Origin: Planobacterium oryzisoli
Lineage (GTDB): Bacteria > Bacteroidota > Bacteroidia > Flavobacteriales > Weeksellaceae
Assembly (NCBI RefSeq): GCF_015354315.1
Contig: NZ_JADKYY010000001.1
Span: forward strand, 124,001 to 188,000
DNA: 64,000 nucleotides
Direction of reading: 5' to 3'
A program made the position numbers and the translations under genes. Position 1 is the first letter of the stretch. Each line of letters starts with the position of its first letter. A model generated the notes under the pieces. It saw only the letters and a program-made list of their open reading frames with translations. It was not told where the DNA came from and did no database searches. Shown here piece after piece: positions 42,624 to 51,944 of this stretch.

Positions 42624-44198
42624 ATGGCAGAAATAAATCCGGCTGAGGTTTCAGCAATTTTGAAACAACAATTAGCAAATTTCGACACCCAATCCAACGT
42701 AGAGGAAGTGGGTACCGTGCTACAGATTGGAGACGGTATTGCACGTGTATACGGTTTGGAGAATGTACAGTACGGGGAACTTGTCCGTTTTGAAAGCGGG
42801 GTAGAGGGTATCGTATTGAACCTTGAAGAAGATAATGTGGGGGTAGCTTTACTAGGAGAATCCAAAAGAGTAAAAGAAGGTGATACTGTACAGAGAACCC
42901 AACGTATTTCCTCTATTCGTGTAGGTGAAGGAATGCTTGGCCGTGTGGTTGATACGTTAGGTAATCCAATCGATGGAAAAGGACCGATCGCTGGAGAACT
43001 CTACGAGATGCCGCTTGAAAGAAAAGCTCCGGGAGTAATTTTCCGTCAGCCTGTAAACGAACCACTACAAACAGGTATCGTGGCAATCGACTCGATGATA
43101 CCTATTGGACGTGGTCAGAGAGAACTTATTATTGGCGACCGTCAGACAGGTAAAACCACTGTGGCAATTGACACCATCATAAACCAAAAGGAATTTTACG
43201 ATGCAGGTGAGCCTGTATTCTGTATCTATGTAGCTGTGGGACAAAAAGGATCCACCGTGGCACAGATTGTAAAAACCTTAGAGGACCGTGGAGCTATGGC
43301 GTATACTGTAGTAGTTGCCGCCAACGCATCCGATCCCGCACCAATGCAGGTGTATGCACCAATGGCTGGTGCTGCCATCGGGGAGTATTTCCGTGATACC
43401 GGAAGACCGGCTCTTATTATTTACGATGATCTATCCAAACAAGCAGTCGCATACCGTGAGCTTTCCCTACTACTAAGAAGACCACCGGGTCGTGAAGCTT
43501 ATCCTGGAGACGTATTTTACTTGCACTCAAGATTACTTGAAAGAGCTGCTAAAGTGATTAAAGACGATAAGATTGCAAGTCAAATGAACGATTTACCAGA
43601 AAGTTTGAGACCGATGGTAAAAGGCGGGGGATCTTTAACTGCGCTTCCAATCATTGAGACTCAGGCTGGTGACGTATCCGCCTATATCCCAACCAATGTT
43701 ATTTCAATTACCGACGGACAGATTTTCTTAGAATCGGATCTCTTTAATTCTGGGGTTCGTCCTGCGATCAACGTAGGTATTTCTGTATCGCGTGTTGGTG
43801 GTAATGCGCAGATTAAGTCCATGAAAAAAGTATCTGGAACATTGAAACTAGATCAGGCACAATACAAAGAACTTGAAGCCTTCGCTAAATTTGGATCTGA
43901 CCTGGATGCGGTAACGCAGGCGGTGATCTCAAAAGGAGAGAAGAACGTGGAAGTACTTAAGCAACCAGTGAATTCGCCACTGCCAGTGGAGAATCAAGTT
44001 GCAATGATTTATGCAGGTACTGAGAATCTTTTACGTAACGTTCCTGTAAACAAGGTAAAAGCCTTCATGGTGGAGTACGTAGACCTTTTAAAGTCTAAGC
44101 ATCCAGAAACTATGGCTGCTATTAAATCTGGTAAGATTGATGACTCCATTACTGGAGTGCTTAAGCAGGCTGCTGCAGATATTTCCTCCAAGTATTAA
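42624..44198 (+). CDS. atpA: ATP synthase F1 subunit alpha
   Basis: 524 residues. The Walker A is [15 protein letters not shown] near residue 172. The [29 protein letters not shown] stretch and the visible [11 protein letters not shown] segment are standard. Nucleotide is bound but not hydrolysed on this subunit. A hairpin stands between it and atpG. Confidence 0.97.
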   Translation: MAEINPAEVSAILKQQLANFDTQSNVEEVGTVLQIGDGIARVYGLENVQYGELVRFESGVEGIVLNLEEDNVGVALLGESKRVKEGDTVQRTQRISSIRVGEGMLGRVVDTLGNPIDGKGPIAGELYEMPLERKAPGVIFRQPVNEPLQTGIVAIDSMIPIGRGQRELIIGDRQTGKTTVAIDTIINQKEFYDAGEPVFCIYVAVGQKGSTVAQIVKTLEDRGAMAYTVVVAANASDPAPMQVYAPMAGAAIGEYFRDTGRPALIIYDDLSKQAVAYRELSLLLRRPPGREAYPGDVFYLHSRLLERAAKVIKDDKIASQMNDLPESLRPMVKGGGSLTALPIIETQAGDVSAYIPTNVISITDGQIFLESDLFNSGVRPAINVGISVSRVGGNAQIKSMKKVSGTLKLDQAQYKELEAFAKFGSDLDAVTQAVISKGEKNVEVLKQPVNSPLPVENQVAMIYAGTENLLRNVPVNKVKAFMVEYVDLLKSKHPETMAAIKSGKIDDSITGVLKQAAADISSKY

Positions 44199-44210
44199 TT
44201 AAAGAGAGCT

Positions 44211-44236
44211 CTGAAGGCCTTCGTGCCTTCAGATTT
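44211..44236 (+). other. Hairpin between atpA and atpG
   Basis: CTGAAGGC (44211-44218) pairs with GCCTTCAG (44225-44232), and a short T-rich stretch follows (ATTTTAAT). It could reduce readthrough or protect the upstream mRNA. Confidence 0.5.
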
Positions 44237-44260
44237 TAATATTAACCATTTAGAGAAAGA

Positions 44261-45124
44261 ATGGCAAATCTAAAAGAAATCAGAGGAAGAATTACCTCAA
44301 TCTCCTCCACGATGCAGATCACCAGTGCGATGAAAATGGTTTCGGCCTCGAAACTGAAACGCGCACAGGATGCAATCGTAATGCTTAGGCCGTACAGTGA
44401 AAAGCTACAGGAGATCATTCAAAATGTGAACTCCAGTTCTGATCCGGACCAGACTTCCGTATTCGCTCAAAAGAGGGATGTGAAGAGGGTTCTTTTCATT
44501 CCGGTTACTTCCAATAAAGGTCTTGCGGGTGCATTTAACTCCTCTATCGTAAAGGAACTAACTGCGCAGCTTTCCAGAAGAGGCGGGGTAGAAGTGGAAG
44601 TACTTACAGTAGGTAAAAAGGTATACGATGCTGTTAGACGCTCTGCCAACATTTACGATAACCAGAGCACCATTTTGGACCATATCAGTTTTGATGCGGT
44701 GGCAGCTACTGCGGAGACAGTGATGCGTGACTTTAGGGAAGGTAGATTCGATGAAGTGTATTTGATTTACAACCGCTTTGTCAACGCAGCGACACAAATC
44801 GTACAGACGGAAAAGCTTCTTCCAATTTCGCTACCTGAAACGGATAAAAAGGAAACCGAAACGGATTATATCTTCGAACCTGATCGTAATGAGATTATAG
44901 AAAACCTAATACCAAAGTCCATTAAGACCCAAGTGTATAAAGCACTGTTGGATTCTATAGCCTCTGAGCACGGAGCCCGAATGACTGCAATGCATAAGGC
45001 TACCGACAATGCCCAGGCACTCAAAAACGAATTGGTAATCTACTATAATAAAGCCCGTCAGGCAGCAATCACCAATGAGATTTTGGAAATTGTATCCGGA
45101 GCGGAAGCATTGAAGAACTCTTAA
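44261..45124 (+). CDS. atpG: ATP synthase F1 subunit gamma
   Basis: 287 residues. The N-terminal helix LKEIRGRITSISSTMQITSAMKMV and the C-terminal helix (SIASEHGARMTAMHKATDNAQ ... ARQAAITNEILEIVSGAEAL) form the rotary shaft; the middle contains LFIPVTSNKGLAGAFNSSI. A strong terminator follows, so the beta and epsilon genes (atpD, atpC) are encoded elsewhere. Confidence 0.97.
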   Translation: MANLKEIRGRITSISSTMQITSAMKMVSASKLKRAQDAIVMLRPYSEKLQEIIQNVNSSSDPDQTSVFAQKRDVKRVLFIPVTSNKGLAGAFNSSIVKELTAQLSRRGGVEVEVLTVGKKVYDAVRRSANIYDNQSTILDHISFDAVAATAETVMRDFREGRFDEVYLIYNRFVNAATQIVQTEKLLPISLPETDKKETETDYIFEPDRNEIIENLIPKSIKTQVYKALLDSIASEHGARMTAMHKATDNAQALKNELVIYYNKARQAAITNEILEIVSGAEALKNS

Positions 45125-45143
45125 AAGTATTTACAACCGTAAT

Positions 45144-45185
45144 AAAAAGCATGGAGCAGCCAAACTGCATCCATGCTTTTTTTTT
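45144..45185 (+). terminator. Terminator of the atp operon
   Basis: AAAAAGCATGGA-GCAG pairs with CTGC-(A)-TCCATGCTTTTT, with one bulged A, and is followed by T residues. Confidence 0.9.
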
Positions 45186-45228
45186 ATCCTAATAGGTAAA
45201 CAAAAGCGTGGAATCAGAGTGTAAATTG

Positions 45229-45236
45229 TATTTTTG
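45229..45236 (+). promoter_or_regulatory. -7 promoter element of murF
   Basis: TATTTTTG fits TAnnTTTG and ends only 4 bases before the ATG at 45241, so the transcript may be leaderless. Confidence 0.5.
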
Positions 45237-45240
45237 TTGT

Positions 45241-46512
45241 ATGAATGTGGAATTGTTTTATCCTATACTACTGGAAAGTAGTGGTGTGTGTATAGACAGC
45301 AGAGAGGTGGTAGAAGGCTCTGTTTTTTTTGCCTTTACGGGCTCTAGTTTTAATGCAGCGCAAAATGCGCGGCAGGCTATTGATAGGGGGGCAATTGCCG
45401 TTATTGTGGAAGATGCTGCGTTTGCAGCACCTCAGGACAAGATCTTTCGAGTAGATTCCACTCTGGTATTTCTTCAGCAACTGGCTCGATTCCACCGAAA
45501 ACACCTTAACATCCCTGTCATTGGACTTACAGGAAGCAATGGGAAAACTACCAGCAAGGAACTTATTCATGCGGTTTTATCCCAGCATTTTCGCACTCAG
45601 TATACCAAAGGTAATTTTAATAACCATATAGGCGTTCCGCTTTCTCTGCTCTCCGTGCGTGCAGAACATCAGATCGCTGTAATAGAAATGGGTGCGAACC
45701 ATCAGGGAGAAATTGCTTTCCTTTGCGAAATTGCAAGACCTACCTTCGGTTATATTACAAACTTTGGCAAAGCGCATCTGGAAGGTTTTGGGGGATTGGA
45801 AGGAGTAATTAAAGGGAAGTCCGAACTTTATGATTATCTTAAATCAGAGGGAGCAACCGCTCTAGTAAACCAAGAAGATACCCTTCAGGTAGCGAAAATG
45901 GAAGGCTATCAGCCTGCAATACGTTTTGGAGTCCATAGTGGTCAGTATCTTTTCACTCCCTTGGAAGAGGACCGATATATAGGGATTTCTTTTGAAGGGC
46001 AGAAGGCGATCTCTAATTTGACCGGAGCCTACAATTTCTCTAACCTCTCGGCTGCCGTAGCCTTAGGGCTGCATTTCGGTGTACCCCTTCAGAAAATTAA
46101 AGAAGGTATTGAACAGTATGTTCCAAGCAATATGCGTTCCCAAGTTGTGACGAAGGACCACCATACACTAGTACTTGACACATACAATGCCAACCCATCC
46201 AGTATGAAGGAAGCACTAGCCAATTTTTCTCAGTTCCAGGGATCCAAATGTGCTGTGCTTGGTGCAATGAAAGAACTGGGTGAATACAGTATGCAGGAGC
46301 ATGCGGATATCTATGGACTGGCTCAAAAAAGTGGTTTGGAACGTATAATTACGGTAGGAGTGGAGTTTGCGCAGGTAGGTGCCCAAAACGAGAACTATAG
46401 CGATGTGTACGAGTTAATAGAAGGTCTTAACCGTAATCCAATCAAAGAGCAAAATATACTGATAAAGGGATCCAGAGGTACCGCTCTGGAAAAATGCCTA
46501 GAAAACTTATAA
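45241..46512 (+). CDS. murF: UDP-MurNAc-tripeptide:D-Ala-D-Ala ligase
   Basis: 423 residues. It adds D-Ala-D-Ala to the peptidoglycan precursor. Typical parts are the N-terminal DSREVVEGSVFFAFTG, P-loop IGLTGSNGKTTSKELI, GNFNNHIGVPLSLL, EMGANHQGEIAFL, ITNFGKAHLEGFG, and DTYNANPSSMKEAL. An upstream GTG at 45208 opens a longer frame, but the added 11 residues lie across the -7 promoter element and match nothing, so ATG 45241 is used. It stands alone between the atp terminator and a convergent Nudix gene. Confidence 0.95.
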   Translation: MNVELFYPILLESSGVCIDSREVVEGSVFFAFTGSSFNAAQNARQAIDRGAIAVIVEDAAFAAPQDKIFRVDSTLVFLQQLARFHRKHLNIPVIGLTGSNGKTTSKELIHAVLSQHFRTQYTKGNFNNHIGVPLSLLSVRAEHQIAVIEMGANHQGEIAFLCEIARPTFGYITNFGKAHLEGFGGLEGVIKGKSELYDYLKSEGATALVNQEDTLQVAKMEGYQPAIRFGVHSGQYLFTPLEEDRYIGISFEGQKAISNLTGAYNFSNLSAAVALGLHFGVPLQKIKEGIEQYVPSNMRSQVVTKDHHTLVLDTYNANPSSMKEALANFSQFQGSKCAVLGAMKELGEYSMQEHADIYGLAQKSGLERIITVGVEFAQVGAQNENYSDVYELIEGLNRNPIKEQNILIKGSRGTALEKCLENL

Positions 46513-46520
46513 ATACAACC

Positions 46521-47129
46521 CTAAGGGCATTCCCGTTCAGAAGTCTCAAGGATCAGAGCAATGTTTCTAAAGGTAGAGGAAAGTACTTGGTTTTTTATTG
46601 CATCTTCATTTTTCCATTCCACTGCAGTGATTCCCTCTTCTAATTGCGGTACAGGTACTTTTTCCCCATAGTACTTCATTCGGTACCAATGCGTGGTTTT
46701 TAATACACGTGTAGAATCGCGCTCGCTGTATGTGTGGTAGGTAGATCCAAGGGACTCTCCCAGTTCGAGTGGTTCCAAGGAGGTTTCCTCCTCTACCTCA
46801 CGTAAAGCTGCTTGGCTTAAGGATTCTCCTTTTTCGATTTTTCCTTTCGGTAGATCCCACCGTTGTAGCCTGTAAATGAATAGGATATCGCCCTCAGCGT
46901 TTTGTACCAGGCCTCCGGCTGCTTCCACTAACTTAAATTGAGAGCAAAACGCCTCCCAGAGTACATCGATATCTTTATGGTATAATGTTAAACAGCTACG
47001 CGATGTGTTCTCAAGCAAATCCAGTGCTACTTCAATACTTACAGTTCCTTCAAAATGTATGGATTTTTCACCTTCAGTAGGCATATTACTCAAGGTGAGT
47101 CTTTTCTCGTTGACGAAAACTTTATACAT
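46521..47129 (-). CDS. Nudix hydrolase
   Basis: 202 residues. The Nudix box is in GKIEKGESLSQAALREVEEE followed by TSLEP: it keeps the glycine, the glutamates and REVEEE, but the usual glycine near the end is a serine. About 90 residues precede it (MYKVFVNEKRLTLSN), an extension found in flavobacterial relatives. Family members hydrolyse nucleoside diphosphate derivatives; the substrate cannot be told. It is divergent from the SRPBCC gene with overlapping promoters. Confidence 0.85.
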   Translation of the reverse strand: MYKVFVNEKRLTLSNMPTEGEKSIHFEGTVSIEVALDLLENTSRSCLTLYHKDIDVLWEAFCSQFKLVEAAGGLVQNAEGDILFIYRLQRWDLPKGKIEKGESLSQAALREVEEETSLEPLELGESLGSTYHTYSERDSTRVLKTTHWYRMKYYGEKVPVPQLEEGITAVEWKNEDAIKNQVLSSTFRNIALILETSERECP

Positions 47130-47158
47130 TTGTAAGGATTAAGATACATGCAAAAATA
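47125..47158. promoter_or_regulatory. Overlapping divergent promoters
   Basis: On the minus strand TATTTTTG at 47158-47151 fits the Nudix gene. On the plus strand TACATTTG at 47125-47132 fits the SRPBCC gene and overlaps the Nudix start codon. Only 34 bases separate the two ATGs. Confidence 0.4.
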
Positions 47159-47163
47159 TAAAA

Positions 47164-47550
47164 ATGAATTTAGAAGGAAGAAAAGTCACTGTAAATAAAT
47201 CGGTTTCTCAACTACGCGAAATGCTAAAGAATCCACAAGACTACGAGCATTTAATGCCCGAAGGACTGCAAAAATTTGAAGCACGTGAGGACGGTTTTAA
47301 GTTTTCGCTCAAAGGAATGCCAGAGATTGCTCTTAAAATTGATCAGGTAAGCGAGGAAAAGATCACGCTGCGCTCTGCAAGTTCCAGCTTGGATTTTGCT
47401 CTAGAAGGACTTTTAAATCCTATAAGTGATACACAGACAGAAGTGCAGCTTCTGTTCGAAGGTAAATTCAATCCATTTATTAAGATGATGGTTGAAAAGC
47501 CACTTCAAAACTTCATCAATGCGTTAACCGATAAGATTGAGCAATTGTAA
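47164..47550 (+). CDS. SRPBCC (START-like) family protein
   Basis: 128 residues. The pattern is that of a polyketide-cyclase/START-like fold: an N-terminal strand and helix (GRKVTVNKSVSQLREMLKNPQDYEHLMPEG), the middle FSLKGMPEIALKIDQV, and a long C-terminal helix (FIKMMVEKPLQNFINALTDKIEQL). It has no catalytic residues that I can name. It probably binds a hydrophobic ligand. It is monocistronic with a bidirectional terminator shared with anmK. Confidence 0.8.
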   Translation: MNLEGRKVTVNKSVSQLREMLKNPQDYEHLMPEGLQKFEAREDGFKFSLKGMPEIALKIDQVSEEKITLRSASSSLDFALEGLLNPISDTQTEVQLLFEGKFNPFIKMMVEKPLQNFINALTDKIEQL

Positions 47551-47573
47551 CTTAGAGTTATTTAGAAAGTAAG

Positions 47574-47608
47574 AATCCACTTAGAGTAAAAGCCTAAGTG
47601 GATTTTTT
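47574..47608. terminator. Bidirectional terminator between the SRPBCC gene and anmK
   Basis: AATCCACTTAG (47574-47584) pairs perfectly with CTAAGTGGATT (47594-47604), followed by T residues that overlap the anmK end. Confidence 0.85.
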
Positions 47609-48689
47609 ATAAAAGTAGTCCGGTGGAGTGGTCTCGTTGCGCTCCGGTCGCACTGGCCAAGACATTATTGATATTGTGCATGCGAAGCACACCCATGAAC
47701 GCAAAAATTAGTGCTTCCTTATACTCTATTAGTTGCGCTTCAGGAACGAACAGATTACATCCAGAGTAGTCTTTTATAAGTTCTACAAGATAAGAATTGT
47801 AAGCGCCTCCCCCGGTGACTAGTACCGAATGTAGATCGTATTGGACTAGTGTTCGGGAAATAACCCCTGCACAGTGGTGTGTGAAGGTAGTGAGTGCTCC
47901 ATGAGGATCGGTAGTAGAAAGTAATGGAAATATGTGTTTTTCAACCCATTCCATACCGAGCGATTTGGGCGCTGGATACGTATAGAACTCCAGAGAATCA
48001 AGCCTTGCAAGTAATTCTGAGTCTAAATTACCCGTGCGCGCAAGTGTCCCATCTTTATCGTATGGATGTCCTAATTGAGATGCGTAATGGTTAAGGACTG
48101 TATTCACCGGCGAAATGTCAAAGGCTGTTCTTACATCGTTCCATTGGAACGAAATGTTGGAAAAACCACCTAAATTAAGACACGCTTGGTAGTTGGAGAA
48201 AAGATGTGCGTCGCCGATGGGAACCAAAGGAGCTCCATTTCCACCTAGAAGCACATCCTGCATCCTAAAATCGTATACTACCTGGCAATTAGGAAATTCC
48301 AGTTTTATTGCCCTGCCGTCACCAATTTGCAATGTATACCCCTTCTTAGGATTATGCAGTACCGTATGCCCGTGGGAGGCTACCACATCTATTTTAGATA
48401 TACTATGTTTCTGTACAAATTCCTTGACGTGTTGTGCCAGGTACCGGCCATAAAGGGTGTTAAGTTCTAGAAGCTCCTCCGCATTTAGAAGAGATGCACC
48501 GCGCAAGCTTTGTTCCCAGAAATCGCTGTAGGGTAGGGTAGCACATTGAAGGATCTCATAGTGCCAGTTAAGGTCTGGGTCTTGTACAAACGAAAAATAG
48601 CCGATGTCCAGACCGTCCAGGCTGGTTCCCGACATAAGCCCCAATGCATGGATTTGTTTACTGTAGGCTAGTGGGAAGGACTCCTGCAT
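47607..48689 (-). CDS. anmK: Anhydro-N-acetylmuramic acid kinase
   Basis: 360 residues. It phosphorylates and opens 1,6-anhydroMurNAc in cell-wall recycling. The phosphate-binding MSGTSLDGLDIGYFSF, VVASHGHTVLHNPKKGYTLQIGDG, CLNLGGFSNISF, and the C-terminal VTGGGAYNSYLVELI with VPEAQLIEYKEALIFAF are family signatures. It is third in a leftward operon with the beta-barrel protein and lptC (8 bases between lptC and anmK), an envelope-related grouping. Confidence 0.94.
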   Translation of the reverse strand: MQESFPLAYSKQIHALGLMSGTSLDGLDIGYFSFVQDPDLNWHYEILQCATLPYSDFWEQSLRGASLLNAEELLELNTLYGRYLAQHVKEFVQKHSISKIDVVASHGHTVLHNPKKGYTLQIGDGRAIKLEFPNCQVVYDFRMQDVLLGGNGAPLVPIGDAHLFSNYQACLNLGGFSNISFQWNDVRTAFDISPVNTVLNHYASQLGHPYDKDGTLARTGNLDSELLARLDSLEFYTYPAPKSLGMEWVEKHIFPLLSTTDPHGALTTFTHHCAGVISRTLVQYDLHSVLVTGGGAYNSYLVELIKDYSGCNLFVPEAQLIEYKEALIFAFMGVLRMHNINNVLASATGAQRDHSTGLLL

Positions 48690-48697
48690 GGTTATGG

Positions 48698-49288
48698 TTA
48701 TTTACCTGCGGCAGGGATTTCCTGGGAAGGAAAGCTACCAGAATTATTATAAAACGTATATTCTGAGAGGTCGTCTTTTGCTACCATTCCGTTGGCTCCC
48801 ACCAGGATAGATCCGTCTTTGTCCGTAACGTAGACCGTATCGCGGGTAAACATCTTTTTATTTCTGCGGTCCCAATAGATGGACTGCATGGCAAAGCTCT
48901 GCCCTTCGTTGGTGAGAATCTTTACATTTCCTTTTGCAGTATAGAAATTGCGCAGCTCATTGAATCGTGCGTAGTCCGACCAGATTTTACCCGGTTTTTG
49001 CGGTTTTTTCTTATCGAAGTATTCCAGATATACTCCTTTCTTAGCCTCCACGTAGGGCGAGTCAATGAGTTCGTACTTTTCTATTAGAGGAGCTTTAAAA
49101 ATGAGATTCACTATCCCGGAATCCTTGCGCGTGATTTGGGCATTGTAAATAATCTGCGAGGCAAAGTTGGAATTCTTACGGGATTCCACCTGCGCTAAGT
49201 TTTCTTCACAGGAAATAAAGGAAAAAACGATAGCCCCTCCCAAGGAAAAGGCTACCATTTTTTTGCTTATTTTGTGTTTCAAACGCAT
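48698..49288 (-). CDS. lptC: LPS export protein LptC
   Basis: 196 residues. A hydrophobic N-terminus (MVAFSLGGAIVFSFISCEE) has a lipobox-like end (FISC), suggesting a lipoprotein or signal-anchored form. The rest is the LptC/OstA beta-jellyroll (IIYNAQITRKDSGIVNLIFKAPLIEKYE, KIWSDYARFNELRNFYTAKGNVKILT, MFTRDTVYVTDKDGSI). It bridges LptFG and LptA in LPS transport. It lies 6 bases after the beta-barrel gene. Confidence 0.88.
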   Translation of the reverse strand: MRLKHKISKKMVAFSLGGAIVFSFISCEENLAQVESRKNSNFASQIIYNAQITRKDSGIVNLIFKAPLIEKYELIDSPYVEAKKGVYLEYFDKKKPQKPGKIWSDYARFNELRNFYTAKGNVKILTNEGQSFAMQSIYWDRRNKKMFTRDTVYVTDKDGSILVGANGMVAKDDLSEYTFYNNSGSFPSQEIPAAGK

Positions 49289-49294
49289 TGCAGA

Positions 49295-50587
49295 TTAATC
49301 GTATTGGCGTTTCTGGAACCAGCGGTCTGCAAAGTTCAATCCGATACGTAGATTTACAAAAGTCTGGTTGATAAGATTGTTCTCCAAAGTACCTCTTTTA
49401 CCCACTTCTAGGCCCACATCCATACCGTTGAGACGGTTTACGTTGGATTCGGAGAAAGGAAGAAAGACACCTCCTGTAAGGGCAAATTTATTGATATCTG
49501 AAGCGGAGGAAGCTCCGTTGGGTTGCAAACTTAAATGCCCCTTTTCATAATATGCTCCAAACCGGTAGGTAACTCGGTTAAAATAATTTCTAAAATCGTT
49601 GTAATTGGGAAGGATCCAACCTCCTGCCGCAACTCTGTAGGAATCTTGATATGCAAACGGCTGACCTAAATAGTTGATGGTTTCTCCCTTACGGTAGTTC
49701 ATCTGGGCAGAATAAAACCATTTGCCTTCACTTCCGTATCCAAGACCTAAAGAAGCCTCGGTAGGAATGAGGTTTTTATCGTTACTGGTCTTCTGCTCAA
49801 TTATCGATTCGTTCTGTGGAACCTCAGTTCCTAAATAGTAATAGGTGCTGTTTTTAAAAGACGTTTCCATTTCCCCGGTCGTTCCAAAAGTATAGGTAGC
49901 ACCTACAGTAAGCTTGCGGTCGTTTTCCAGACGTTTCTGATAGGTGGTTCCGGCAGTGAAATTAAAGGAACTTACTTTGTTTTTAGTTTCATACCCACTG
50001 ATTAGTTCGGCATTGGAATAAGTGAGTTCCTCCACGTCGTAGAGATTACCGAAATAGTAATTAGTCCTTAGACCAAGAGCAAATTCTTCCGTTAGATTTA
50101 CTCCAAGTGCTGCCTGAACGGTGGAAAGAGTTCCTTTTCCTTGGAAGCGGTTCGCTTGCACCGAATTATCTTCCAAAGTTTTCTGGCGTACCACATCATA
50201 CGATTTGGAACTGTACGGCTGATACCCAAGCCCAAACTTAACGCGCTTGCTTATTGGGAAGGCCAACGATATATTGGAAAGATAGGTGGAATGTTTTGTG
50301 GATTTGGTATCCTGAAAATCACTTTTGTAAAAGTTGTTCTCATTGGTGGCTTCCACACTAAAACTGGTTAATCCCAGATTGGAGTTGGCTGCCGGGTTAC
50401 TGAAATTGAACTTGTTGTTAAAATCGTTTATATACGCTGTAGATATGCCTCCCATCGAGGTGATATCTATTGTGTTATCGTATTTTACATCGCCAATACC
50501 AAAAGCTGCATAGGGGGAGTTTCCAATGCTTTGAGCTTCCATAGAGGCACCAAGAGCAATGAATGAGAGTACAAAGATTCTTTTCAT
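49295..50587 (-). CDS. Outer membrane beta-barrel protein, function unknown
   Basis: 430 residues. A signal peptide (IFVLSFIALGASMEAQ) precedes SIGNSPYAAFGIGDV and many amphipathic strands (LSNISLAFPISKRVKFGLGYQPYS, GTLSTVQAALGVNLTEEFALGLR, GGVFLPFSE), with a final VNLRIGLNF segment. The layout resembles FadL-like or related Bacteroidota OMPs often found beside lptC. It is the first gene of the OMP-lptC-anmK operon. Its role is not known. Confidence 0.78.
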   Translation of the reverse strand: MKRIFVLSFIALGASMEAQSIGNSPYAAFGIGDVKYDNTIDITSMGGISTAYINDFNNKFNFSNPAANSNLGLTSFSVEATNENNFYKSDFQDTKSTKHSTYLSNISLAFPISKRVKFGLGYQPYSSKSYDVVRQKTLEDNSVQANRFQGKGTLSTVQAALGVNLTEEFALGLRTNYYFGNLYDVEELTYSNAELISGYETKNKVSSFNFTAGTTYQKRLENDRKLTVGATYTFGTTGEMETSFKNSTYYYLGTEVPQNESIIEQKTSNDKNLIPTEASLGLGYGSEGKWFYSAQMNYRKGETINYLGQPFAYQDSYRVAAGGWILPNYNDFRNYFNRVTYRFGAYYEKGHLSLQPNGASSASDINKFALTGGVFLPFSESNVNRLNGMDVGLEVGKRGTLENNLINQTFVNLRIGLNFADRWFQKRQYD

Positions 50588-50767
50588 TCGTAGTTTATAA
50601 ATTCAAGAGGCAAATATCTTAATTATTAATGAATTCTAAAAATTATGTGCAGTTAAAGTTTGTTAAGTCCAAAACATTTGCTAGAGGCATTTTAGAGCGA
50701 TTTTTCTGTCTTTGTGAACTGTTAATTCTTAGGCAAAGAACTGTGTATTTTTTCTATATTTACATTT

Positions 50768-51886
50768 ATGAATTGGGATCAGATAATAGGCCAAAAGGCG
50801 CTCGTGCAGCAATTGAAAGATTCGGTGGAGATGGGTCGTATTAGCCACGCACAACTCTTTATAGGACAAGAGGGCTACGGAGTTCTTCCACTAGCCCTTG
50901 CGTATGCACAAGAGATCCTTTTACGAAGTAATCCACAAACCGGTGATAAAGTATCGCATTTGAATCATTTGGACCTTCACTTCTCCTTTCCTGTGTATAC
51001 CGAGAAGAAAGATTCTTTGAGCCAGCGTTTTTTTCCGACATTCCGGGAAATGGTACTTAGCAATCCGTACAGCTCATTTGACCAGTGGAGGGCAGAGCTT
51101 AATTCAGAGAACAAACAGCTTGCTATACACGCCGATGAAATTGAGGCCATTTTAAGTCGGTTCAGTCTTAAAAGCTTTGAGGGAGGAGCAAAAGTGCTTA
51201 TTGTCTGGAATGCACAAAAACTAAATACCGCAGCCTCCAATAAACTGCTGAAGTTTTTAGAAGAACCTCCAGAGAAGACTACCATTCTCTTATTGGCTCC
51301 TTCTACGCAGGATCTACTTCCCACAATTCTTTCCCGTACGCAGCTTATCAAAGTCCCACCCATTGAAGAAGAAGCCTTGCGCACTTCGCTCGGGCAGCAA
51401 TTCAGTATAGAGCGAGGTCCACTGGAGAAAATAGTATTTCAAGCACAAGGAGACTGGAACCGCGCGCAGGAACTGCTGGAAGTAGACCAGCAGACGGTTG
51501 AATTTGAATCCCTTTTTATACAATGGGTACGGGAGGCATTTCAAGTTAAGACTAAGCCACAGATGCTTAAAAACATCATTCTGTGGGCAAGGAAGATTGC
51601 GCAGTGGAACCGTGAAAAGCAACTTATGTTTTTATCCTACTGCAGCGAGACGTTCCGCCTGGCTTTGTTGGAAAACTACGGTAGTAGTAATCTTGTATAC
51701 AGTCGTTTAGAGCAGGGGAGTTTTCAGTGGGAGAAGTTTTCCCATTTTATCCACGGCGCCAACATTGAGGATATACTCGAGCAAATCAGTACGGCGGACT
51801 ACCATCTTACCCGTAATGCCAATGCTAAAATCGTCTGGACCGATCTGGGAATCAAGCTGTCGCGCTACATCCACAGGGCTGCCTAA
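50768..51886 (+). CDS. holB: DNA polymerase III subunit delta'
   Basis: 372 residues. It belongs to the clamp-loader AAA+ family: QIIGQKALVQQLKDSVEMGRISHAQLFIG at the start, a degenerate P-loop (IGQEGYGVLPL instead of GPxGxGK, as is normal for delta'), KVLIVWNAQKLNTAASNKLLKFLEEPPE and TILSRTQLI (SRC motif with Thr). The four zinc cysteines of the family are missing; the stretch RSNPQTGDKVSHLNHLDLHFSF is cysteine-free. It is divergent from the OMP operon. Confidence 0.93.
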   Translation: MNWDQIIGQKALVQQLKDSVEMGRISHAQLFIGQEGYGVLPLALAYAQEILLRSNPQTGDKVSHLNHLDLHFSFPVYTEKKDSLSQRFFPTFREMVLSNPYSSFDQWRAELNSENKQLAIHADEIEAILSRFSLKSFEGGAKVLIVWNAQKLNTAASNKLLKFLEEPPEKTTILLLAPSTQDLLPTILSRTQLIKVPPIEEEALRTSLGQQFSIERGPLEKIVFQAQGDWNRAQELLEVDQQTVEFESLFIQWVREAFQVKTKPQMLKNIILWARKIAQWNREKQLMFLSYCSETFRLALLENYGSSNLVYSRLEQGSFQWEKFSHFIHGANIEDILEQISTADYHLTRNANAKIVWTDLGIKLSRYIHRAA

Positions 51887-51891
51887 TAAAA

Positions 51892-51918
51892 ATACCGACC
51901 AATAATGGCCGGTATCTA
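51892..51918. terminator. Hairpin between convergent holB and rplI
   Basis: ATACCGACC (51892-51900) pairs with GGCCGGTAT (51907-51915) with one A-C mismatch, with an A-rich left flank and a weak T-rich right flank. Confidence 0.6.
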
Positions 51919-51944
51919 TTGTATTTTAGAAAAGTTCCGCGTAA

